Below are positions 58,343-64,000 of a DNA stretch of 64,000 nt, one piece after another. Positions within the stretch are counted from its first letter, which is position 1. Each line of letters starts with the position of its first letter. The DNA lies in contig NZ_BAAAYO010000008.1 in assembly GCF_039536325.1 (NCBI RefSeq), forward strand, positions 567,881-631,880, in the 5' to 3' direction. Both the position numbers and the translations under genes were made by a program. The DNA is from Paenibacillus_AB hodogayensis (GTDB lineage: Bacteria > Bacillota > Bacilli > Paenibacillales > NBRC-103111). Under the pieces are notes generated by a model, which saw only the letters and a program-made list of their open reading frames with translations, made no database searches and was not told the origin of the DNA.

Positions 58343-58537
58343 CTACCCTACTTTGCCGCTTTCGTTTTCCAGCCTGGCAATCCATTCGAGATACGCTTCC
58401 TTGCGGATCCGCCGGCTGTTTCCGGATTTGAAGCTTTTCAGTTCGCCGCTAGTGCAGCGCAAATATACCGTGTTCGTGTGCCAGCCCATTAAAACGGCGA
58501 CTTGTTTGACAGTCAGAATATCAGGAAGATGGTTCAT
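58343..58537 (-). CDS. Excisionase-like helix-turn-helix protein
   Basis: 64 residues. DILTVKQVAVLMGWHTNTVY is a MerR-like winged helix-turn-helix start, and LKSFKSGNSRRIRKEAYLEW is the typical wing of HTH_17/excisionase proteins. ATG 58537 has AAAGGG 10 nt upstream; the longer open frame lacks a site. Such proteins assist excision of integrated elements or regulate small operons. No integrase gene is visible. It lies between two identical tRNA-Val genes, a common setting for integrated DNA. Confidence 0.8.
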   Translation of the reverse strand: MNHLPDILTVKQVAVLMGWHTNTVYLRCTSGELKSFKSGNSRRIRKEAYLEWIARLENESGKVG

Positions 58538-58704
58538 ACGATTCAGCCCTTTCTGTTCATCGTTCACTGTGATGGGGGTTACTCCCCTATAGGCGACACG
58601 CCGACCGCTGCGCGCCTGCTCGACAAGAACACCTGTTCTCATTATAAATAGAGAGGCGCGAAAAGTAAATCCCTGCCCGCGACCAAAAAATATTAAAAAT
58701 TAGG

Positions 58705-58733
58705 TTGACATGCCCATCGGATCTTGGTATTAT
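58705..58733 (+). promoter_or_regulatory. Promoter of tRNA-Val copy 2
   Basis: TTGACA (58705-58710), a 17-bp spacer and TATTAT (58728-58733). It differs in spacer sequence from the promoter of copy 1, so both copies are separately expressed. Confidence 0.88.
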
Positions 58734-58755
58734 ATTACTTGTCGCTGATGAACAT

Positions 58756-58828
58756 GATCTGTTAGCTCAGCTGGGAGAGCACTATCTTGACAGGGTAGGG
58801 GTCAGTGGTTCGAGCCCACTACAGATCA
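58756..58828 (+). tRNA. tRNA-Val (anticodon GAC), copy 2
   Basis: All 73 bases are identical to the copy at 57704, with the same anticodon loop TTGACAG. It has its own promoter and terminator. Confidence 0.96.
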
Positions 58829-58836
58829 TTACAAGC

Positions 58837-58866
58837 AAGAGTCCTTGTGAAGCAAGGGCTCTTTTT
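58837..58866 (+). terminator. Terminator after tRNA-Val copy 2
   Basis: AGAGTCCTTG/CAAGGGCTCT stem with a 5-nt loop followed by T5. Sequence and spacing resemble the terminator after copy 1, which suggests that the whole tRNA unit was duplicated. Confidence 0.88.
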
Positions 58867-59013
58867 CTTTTTGTCACATATGTGCGGCGACGGTCGCAAA
58901 CGTCTGATACTTGGGCCTCTGCCAGGGACGAACGAGCAAGGCGTACACTTGCAGCCCGCTCCCCCTCTCGCTTCCGCACGGATAACCGGAGCAAACGATC
59001 CGCGAACGAACCG

Positions 59014-59042
59014 TTGCTTTTTTTATTCGCCTCTGCTATATT
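59014..59042 (+). promoter_or_regulatory. Probable padR operon promoter
   Basis: TTGCTT (59014-59019), a 17-bp spacer and TATATT (59037-59042), about 58 bp before the PadR start. No obvious PadR operator dyad is seen. Confidence 0.5.
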
Positions 59043-59100
59043 GTATTGCAAGGTACTTATTTTTTTGAGCAGCTATCTTGCATAACAAGGGAGTGGATCG

Positions 59101-59442
59101 ATGTCAACATCTACCCAGATGTTAAAAGGGATATTGGAGGGCTGCCTGCTGGCCGTGATCGCCCGCGGCGAAACGTACGGGTACGAAATGATCGAGAAGC
59201 TGGAACAGTTCGGATTCACGATGGTCAGCGAGGGCAGCATATACCCCGTACTGATCCGTTTGCAAAAGGAAGGGTTCGTATCCACGGTTATGAAAGCTTC
59301 GCCCAACGGTCCCAAGCGCAAATACTATTCGATTACGGATGCAGGACTAGCCGACTTGCAAGATTTTCAGGAGAAATGGCACAACCTTTCTCTGGCTGTC
59401 GGCGCTTTGTTTCACACCAAACCAACCCGAGAGGTGGATTAA
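59101..59442 (+). CDS. PadR-family transcriptional regulator
   Basis: 113 residues. QMLKGILEGCLLAVIARGET, then YGYEMIEKLEQFGFTMVSEG and SIYPVLIRLQKEGFVST are the PadR winged helix, and PKRKYYSITDAGLADLQDF is the wing and dimer helix. ATG 59101 follows GGGAG. The membrane protein gene 2 bp downstream begins inside the same transcript, the usual PadR plus HAAS-domain pairing. It probably represses its own operon in response to an envelope or drug signal. Confidence 0.93.
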   Translation: MSTSTQMLKGILEGCLLAVIARGETYGYEMIEKLEQFGFTMVSEGSIYPVLIRLQKEGFVSTVMKASPNGPKRKYYSITDAGLADLQDFQEKWHNLSLAVGALFHTKPTREVD

Positions 59443-59443
59443 T

Positions 59444-60196
59444 ATGCTCTCTCCGCAAGCGGACAGCTTTTTGACGGACCTCAAGACGTACTTGACGGTA
59501 CATGGAAAAAATGAACGGGAGATCGCCGAAATCATCGGCGAGTTGGAGGATCACCTTTACGAAGCGGAAAAGAACGGCAAGCCCATCGAAGCTATAACGG
59601 GCAGCTCCCCCAAAGCTTATATGGATCAGCTTAAAGACGAAATGAAGACGGACTGGCGAGGAATCGCGTCGCTGCTTATGCCGCTTTTTCCGCTGGCTCT
59701 AGCTTTTATTATTTTGCCGGACGCCCTTCGCGGGAAAGCCTCCTATACGATAGCCGATATAATCGGCACCATATCCGTCTTGATCTTCGGCACGGCGGCC
59801 TTCGTGCTGCTGCTGCGCCGAGACAGCTCTCGCGTCCTTTCCCGGGGTGCCCGCAAGGTTTGGTATGTTACTATAGCCGCCGTACCGTTGGCGATATTCA
59901 TCGGTGTCCAGTTGCTTGATAAAACGGTGCCGCTGACTCCGCTCTTCGTCCCGACCGCTGTCCAAAACCAATGGCTGGCCGCCATCTGCCTCTTGTTCCT
60001 GATCGGTTACTCCCTTATCGCTAGAACGTGGGTAACCATCCTGATCCCGCTGCTTTTGATCGTCCCCGGTTTTGCAGCCGAACGATGGACGGCCTCCGGA
60101 AACGGGCGCGCGTGGTTAACCCTCGGCATCATGGTCGCGGCACAGGTGCTGCTGCTCGGCTACTTGTGGCTTAAAAGCAAGCGCCGACGTTGGTAG
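59444..60196 (+). CDS. Membrane protein with N-terminal HAAS/DUF1700-like domain
   Basis: 250 residues. The N-terminal cytosolic helical region (FLTDLKTYLTVHGKNEREIA, EIIGELEDHLYEAEKNGKP) is HAAS-like and is the part thought to contact PadR. It is followed by six hydrophobic helices. ATG 59444 follows GAGGTGG and starts 2 bp after the padR stop, so translation is coupled. Function of the family is unclear; it may act as a membrane anti-regulator or sensor. Confidence 0.82.
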   Translation: MLSPQADSFLTDLKTYLTVHGKNEREIAEIIGELEDHLYEAEKNGKPIEAITGSSPKAYMDQLKDEMKTDWRGIASLLMPLFPLALAFIILPDALRGKASYTIADIIGTISVLIFGTAAFVLLLRRDSSRVLSRGARKVWYVTIAAVPLAIFIGVQLLDKTVPLTPLFVPTAVQNQWLAAICLLFLIGYSLIARTWVTILIPLLLIVPGFAAERWTASGNGRAWLTLGIMVAAQVLLLGYLWLKSKRRRW

Positions 60197-60251
60197 CAGA
60201 CCCGTGGATGACCCATAAAAATGCCGCACAGGTTCCGCCTTCATTATGTTA

Positions 60252-60279
60252 TTGATATGTTCCTTTACAGGAATATTCT
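60252..60279 (+). promoter_or_regulatory. arsR-type gene promoter with overlapping dyad
   Basis: TTGATA (60252-60257), a 16-bp spacer and TATTCT (60274-60279). ATATGTTCC and GGAATAT form an inverted repeat across the spacer (60255-60276), where a dimeric ArsR repressor would block polymerase. This suggests autoregulation. Confidence 0.6.
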
Positions 60280-60299
60280 GAGTGGGGTATCTTATAATC

Positions 60300-60635
60300 A
60301 TGCATTCGACTTTAAGCGCTCTGGCCGAGCCTAACCGGCTGCACATTGTCGAGCTTCTGCGCGACGGCCCTCTTTCCGTGGGGGAGGTTGCCGAGCGCCT
60401 CGGGCTCAATCAACCGCAAGCTTCCAAGCATCTGCGCGTCCTGAGCGATGCCGGAATTGTGGAAGTTCAAGCGATCGCCAACCGGCGAATCTACAAGCTC
60501 CGGGCTCAGCCGCTTATAGAGCTGAACGACTGGCTTGACACGTTTCGGAGCATCTGGGAGGATCGGTTCGATCGTTTGGACGACTACTTGCGGGAACTTC
60601 AGGAACAGGAAAGAAAGCCGGACAGCGATTCTTAA
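60300..60635 (+). CDS. ArsR-family transcriptional regulator
   Basis: 111 residues. STLSALAEPNRLHIVELLRD, LSVGEVAERLGLNQPQASKH and LRVLSDAGIVEVQAIANRRI are the ArsR winged helix. No cysteine is present, so it is not a thiol-type metal sensor. It resembles the SdpR-like group often paired with an SRPBCC-domain gene, which is missing here. ATG 60300 has GTGGGG about 12 nt upstream. It is followed by a terminator. Confidence 0.9.
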   Translation: MHSTLSALAEPNRLHIVELLRDGPLSVGEVAERLGLNQPQASKHLRVLSDAGIVEVQAIANRRIYKLRAQPLIELNDWLDTFRSIWEDRFDRLDDYLRELQEQERKPDSDS

Positions 60636-60740
60636 GTCCGCCGGGTCGCATCCCGGAAGCGGCACAATCGCCCTATACGCTGCCGACGAGGGCCGCCCTC
60701 CGTTGCCGCAGCAATTCGGTTCGAAGTTCCGCTTTAAGAA

Positions 60741-60783
60741 AAAGCAAGCTATCGCACGATATTTCGCGCGGCAGCTTGCTTTT
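60741..60783. terminator. Bidirectional terminator between arsR-type gene and SLH gene
   Basis: AAAGCAAGCT/AGCTTGCTTT 10-bp outer stem with an inner GC-rich pairing. T-tracts lie on both strands (TTTT on plus, TTTTTC on minus). Confidence 0.8.
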
Positions 60784-60853
60784 CGTAATCCTACATATTC
60801 CCTTGCTTACTTATCCCCGATCGGAGTCATGCCACAGGTTCCGCCTGTGCGGA

Positions 60854-63800
60854 TTACTTCTTGATCTGCACCGCTCTTAAAATGACAGTCACCGCTTCTG
60901 CACGGGTGGTGTTTTCTTTCGGCTTCACTGTACCGTCCTCATAACCGTTCAGTAATCCTTTGGCCGCTGCGGCAGCAAGAGCGGCGCGAGCCCAGTCGCT
61001 TATATCGGCGTTATCCGTGAAACGGCCTAACTCCCCGGCAGAATCGATATGTGCGGCCCGAACGACAATGACGGCCATTTGCTCGCGGGTAATCAAGTCG
61101 TCCGGACCAAAGGTGTCCGCATCGTATCCGGTAACAACGCCAAGGGCGGCCGCCGTCTCGATTGCGCTTTGGGCCCAATGCGCTTTCGTATCGCTAAACC
61201 CTTTGCCTGCCTGCGCCTGGAGATGAAAAGCTCTTCCGATCATCGTAACAAACTCGGCTCTCGTGATGCTCTTATCGGGTTTAAACGTATGGTCCGGATA
61301 GCCGTTAACGACGTCTAGCTGAAGGAAGTCGCGAATGCTCTTTTCGGCCCAATGTCCCTTGATGTCGCTAACATCCGCTGCGTTCGTCGGAGGAACCCCC
61401 TTCTCCTCTTTAGCCGACATCAGAACGGCAAACTTCCCGAAGTATCGTACGGTTCCCGACACCGTCCCTTTAGCTTGATCGATTTTCTGGTCATCCGCCT
61501 GCACCCATTTCTGAGTTTTCTCGTCCAACCGATACAGCGCTACAGTAGATTTGGTGAAATCGATTTTCGTTTTGTCGTATGGCAAAGTCAGGGTAACGGC
61601 CTTGTTGAAATCACCGGCTTTATTTTTCTTGATGTCGTACCTTTCACTTACCAAGCTCATGAGATCGCCAAGAGACAGTGCTGGCGCGCCGATTATTCGA
61701 TCTACGGTCACCTGAATATCGCTGTCTATCGCGCCGATCGGCACTTCGATTTGCACACCATTCAACTGGAGCGTCCCTCCGCGGGCAGCCAAAATGGTTC
61801 CAGAGTTGACAGGACCGCCGCCATATCCGCCTCCTCCGCCATTAGTAACGGTCGGAATAACCGGCGAGTAAAAGACATAAGTCGTGAAGTGCTTCGTCCA
61901 CACGACGAGGTCTTCGCCAACTGTAATTCTGGCGTCCCCGCCCGCTGCAATTTCGCGATCGGCAGCAGCCTGCGTATCCTCTGTAACCGAACCTGTGATC
62001 GGGATTAAAGCACCATTTTTTATATAACCGGCCAGTTTATTTCCCTGTTTCGGGAAGAGTAGACGCACGGCTTTGTCAAAAGTCAGCATGACCTCCGATG
62101 ACCCTATTTCAATAACTCCGCTCACATTGCCGTTGCTGACCGATACGCTGCCCGCGCTCTTCGCTTCAGGCAGCTTGATGGTGCCATCCCACGCCGAAGG
62201 AGCCGTCACTTTCGTGCCTTCCGGAATGACCGCCAGCACGGTCCCCTGGGCGGTTTCCGCCAGCACCTCGATCAAGGGGAGGGTAACCTCCCGGCTCGAT
62301 CCTGCGTTCGTCGGCGTGACTGCAAGCTTCGCATTCGTAACGCCCGACGGAACGGTAATGGTAGCCGGATCGCTCGTTATCGGAATGGATGTGTTGGAAA
62401 CAGCCGTTATCGCTACAGCTCTTTTGATCGTCACGGTATAGGTCGATTTCGTTATGCCGTCTTGTGCCGTCACTTCTATGGTCACAAGCGTTCTGCCGAC
62501 ATTTAACTGGATTTCCTTCGACGTTGTCGCTACGGCGTTTATTTTTACAGTAGCAAGGGTTTCTTCGGGAAGAGCACTTAACGTTAGGGTATTGACGCTA
62601 TTCCCTACAGAGAAGGTGTAGTCCAAAATAGCCTTGTTATACTCCAAACCGGTCTTGCTTGCTTGCAACGATTGCAAGGAAGCATTACTGTACGCTGCGG
62701 ATGCCCTATTCACGTATACCAGATAGGTTTGAGTAGAGCCGTTTTGAGCTGTTACGGCCAATTCCAGCCGGTTGACGCCCACATCAAGCGGTACCGGAGG
62801 AGTCGCTGTACCGCTGGTGAAGTTAAACGGACCCCATACCAGCACATTGTCATTGTTGTACAAGCTGCCGACTATAACGGAATTGCTGTCATACACGCTT
62901 GCCGTAACGCTAATACTCGATACTTGGTTAGTCACATGGTAATGATACGTTGCTCCCGTCACAGATTCGGCCATCAAGGGCAGCCCGCCGTTCGTCAGCG
63001 TCAACGCAGTCAGACTGGGGTTCCCTCCCACAACAGCAGCGCGCGTAACCACCACGATATAAGATGCGGTCGTCCCATCCTGAGCCGTGACCGTGTATAT
63101 CACGGGAGACGTAAAGTCGTTCGGCGTCAGTCCGCTTAGCTGCGGAACGTTCCCTATCTTCACCGTCGATCCTGCGGAGTTCGTGAATGTTGCGATCAGC
63201 GACGTTACCGGTGTACCAAAAGGCACCGTCACTTCAACATTTGTTCCATCAATCATACCCACTGCTGGGGGCAGGACAAAGCTGAACGCCGTGAGGTCCT
63301 TCGCGCTGCTCGCCGCTACAGTAACCGTCACCGTGTAATTCTTCGTCGTCCCGTCCTGGGCCGTAACCGTGTACGTAACCGGCGACGTGAAGTCGTTCGG
63401 CGTCAGTCCGCTTAGCTGCGGAACGTTCCCTATTTTCACCGTCGATCCTACGGAGCTCGTAAACGTCGCAATCAACGAAGTTACCGGTGTGCCGAAGGGC
63501 ACCGTCACTTCAACATTGGTCCCATTGATCGTTCCTACCGCCGCTGGCGAAAAAACTGCGAAGCTGAACGCTGTGAGGTCCTTCGCGCTGTTGGCTCCTA
63601 CAGTTACCGTCGCCGTGTAGTTCTTCGTTGTCCCGTCCTGAGCCGTGACCGTGTAGATAACCGGCGACGTAAAGTCGTTTGGCGTCAGTCCGCTTAGCTG
63701 CGGAACTACTCCTACCGTCACCGTCGAATTTGGAGAGCTCGTAAACGTCGCAATCAGCGAAGTTACTGGTGTACCAAAGGGCACCGTCACTTCAACATTG

Positions 63801-64000
63801 GTTCCATTGATTGTTCCTACCGCCGCTGGCGAAAGACCTGCGAAGCTGAACGCCGTGAGGTCCTTCGCGCTGTTGGCTCCTACAGTTACCGTCGCCGTGT
63901 AGTTCTTCGTTGTCCCGTCCTGAGCCGTGACCGTGTAGACAACCGGCGACGTAAAGTCGTTTGGCGTCAGTCCGCTTAGCTGCGGAACTACTCCTACCGT
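60854..64000 (-). CDS. Large SLH-domain surface protein with tandem DUF5018-like repeats (start beyond window)
   Basis: The frame is open from 60854 to the window end, giving over 1,040 residues without the start. From the N-terminal side there are at least three tandem 94-residue beta domains (VTVPFGTPVTSLIATFTSS, LSGLTPNDFTSPVTYTVTAQ, DGTTKNYTVTV), DUF5018-like. A cadherin-like beta-sandwich region follows (LQSLQASKTGLEYNKAILDY), then a ZU5-like segment (GGTLQLNGVQIEVPIGAIDS), and finally three SLH domains (GHWAEKSIRDFLQLDVVNGY) that anchor it to the wall. The apparent Met at 63790 is internal. Role is structural or adhesive by architecture only. Confidence 0.9.
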   Translation of the reverse strand, partial: TVGVVPQLSGLTPNDFTSPVVYTVTAQDGTTKNYTATVTVGANSAKDLTAFSFAGLSPAAVGTINGTNVEVTVPFGTPVTSLIATFTSSPNSTVTVGVVPQLSGLTPNDFTSPVIYTVTAQDGTTKNYTATVTVGANSAKDLTAFSFAVFSPAAVGTINGTNVEVTVPFGTPVTSLIATFTSSVGSTVKIGNVPQLSGLTPNDFTSPVTYTVTAQDGTTKNYTVTVTVAASSAKDLTAFSFVLPPAVGMIDGTNVEVTVPFGTPVTSLIATFTNSAGSTVKIGNVPQLSGLTPNDFTSPVIYTVTAQDGTTASYIVVVTRAAVVGGNPSLTALTLTNGGLPLMAESVTGATYHYHVTNQVSSISVTASVYDSNSVIVGSLYNNDNVLVWGPFNFTSGTATPPVPLDVGVNRLELAVTAQNGSTQTYLVYVNRASAAYSNASLQSLQASKTGLEYNKAILDYTFSVGNSVNTLTLSALPEETLATVKINAVATTSKEIQLNVGRTLVTIEVTAQDGITKSTYTVTIKRAVAITAVSNTSIPITSDPATITVPSGVTNAKLAVTPTNAGSSREVTLPLIEVLAETAQGTVLAVIPEGTKVTAPSAWDGTIKLPEAKSAGSVSVSNGNVSGVIEIGSSEVMLTFDKAVRLLFPKQGNKLAGYIKNGALIPITGSVTEDTQAAADREIAAGGDARITVGEDLVVWTKHFTTYVFYSPVIPTVTNGGGGGYGGGPVNSGTILAARGGTLQLNGVQIEVPIGAIDSDIQVTVDRIIGAPALSLGDLMSLVSERYDIKKNKAGDFNKAVTLTLPYDKTKIDFTKSTVALYRLDEKTQKWVQADDQKIDQAKGTVSGTVRYFGKFAVLMSAKEEKGVPPTNAADVSDIKGHWAEKSIRDFLQLDVVNGYPDHTFKPDKSITRAEFVTMIGRAFHLQAQAGKGFSDTKAHWAQSAIETAAALGVVTGYDADTFGPDDLITREQMAVIVVRAAHIDSAGELGRFTDNADISDWARAALAAAAAKGLLNGYEDGTVKPKENTTRAEAVTVILRAVQIKK
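63017..64000 (-). repeat. 282-bp in-frame tandem repeats
   Basis: The segment around CCTTCGCGCTG recurs at 63299, 63581 and 63863, exactly 282 bp apart, and neighbouring sequence is nearly identical between copies. About 3.3 units are visible and the array continues out of the window. Each unit encodes one 94-residue beta domain. High nucleotide identity points to recent expansion or gene conversion. Confidence 0.9.

Noticed and set aside
63017..64000. CRISPR array
   Set aside because: The repeats are 282 bp, in frame and coding, with no spacer structure and no cas genes.

Overview
This window is chromosomal DNA from an aerobic, spore-forming, GC-rich Firmicute of the Paenibacillaceae (Paenibacillus/Cohnella type). 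The evidence is a tyrosine T-box leader, CcpA and the acsA/acuA/acuC group, YtxJ (bacillithiol redox), CotF-like spore coat proteins, a Spo0E-type phosphatase, many Bacillus-type DUF families, and surface proteins with S-layer-homology (SLH) domains and copper-amine-oxidase stalk domains. I see no rRNA operon, CRISPR array or intact insertion sequence. Most of the window is ordinary core chromosome. The accessory-looking parts are about 44.9-46.4 kb (AT-rich), 54.0-56.7 kb (the peptide locus) and 57.1-58.9 kb (tRNA duplication).

Layout. 0-4.5 kb: tyrS (cut by the window edge) with its T-box, divergent from a class A penicillin-binding protein. 4.5-16.3 kb: central carbon control, with acsA divergent from acuA-acuC, then mtnN, ccpA, ytxJ, and a PTS operon of EIICBA plus enzyme I. 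16.3-19.0 kb: small spore coat-like genes including a triple-repeat Gln/Ser-rich protein, a CoA-binding protein and a C39-like peptidase. 19.0-21.0 kb: aroA and aroK. 21.5-27.6 kb: a five-gene operon (LacI regulator, LarA-family nickel racemase/epimerase, gluconokinase, SDR, gnd) that suggests use of gluconate and a stereoisomer. 27.8-34 kb: hypothetical, stalk-domain and SLH surface proteins. 34-38 kb: aldo/keto reductases and a Gfo/Idh/MocA dehydrogenase divergent from an AraC regulator, with a 25-bp palindrome between them. 38-44.5 kb: a DUF2334/FG-GAP exported protein, two MFS transporters and speA. 45-46.3 kb: an AdhR-like MerR regulator and an SDR, each behind a promoter with a 19-bp spacer. 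46.4-54 kb: small conserved genes (DUF1885-like, DUF1292, a Spo0E-like gene, a metallo-beta-lactamase-fold protein, DUF3892, GNAT), an AprX-like subtilase, a His/Met-rich YjcZ-like protein, a lone CuA cupredoxin and a pterin dehydratase.

The most interesting locus is 54.0-56.7 kb on the minus strand. A membrane HD-GYP protein is followed after 6 bp by an unannotated 20-residue peptide gene. It has a near-ideal ribosome binding site, a basic N-terminal half and a Cys/Trp-rich C-terminus ending TTCWWCGIWW. A hairpin with a T-rich tail comes next, then a membrane M50 (site-2-type) metalloprotease with an N-terminal PqqD-like domain. Peptide, partial terminator and PqqD-M50 protein together look like a minimal ribosomally made peptide or pheromone system that I do not recognise. 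A Trp-codon leader-peptide attenuator is the main alternative.

57.1-60.8 kb holds two identical tRNA-Val(GAC) genes 1.05 kb apart, each with its own promoter and terminator. Between them are an excisionase-like DNA-binding gene and a membrane-protein gene broken by an in-frame TAG. PadR/HAAS-type and ArsR regulators follow. From 60.85 kb to the window end, on the minus strand, is the C-terminal part of a large SLH surface protein whose upstream coding sequence carries 282-bp tandem repeats.
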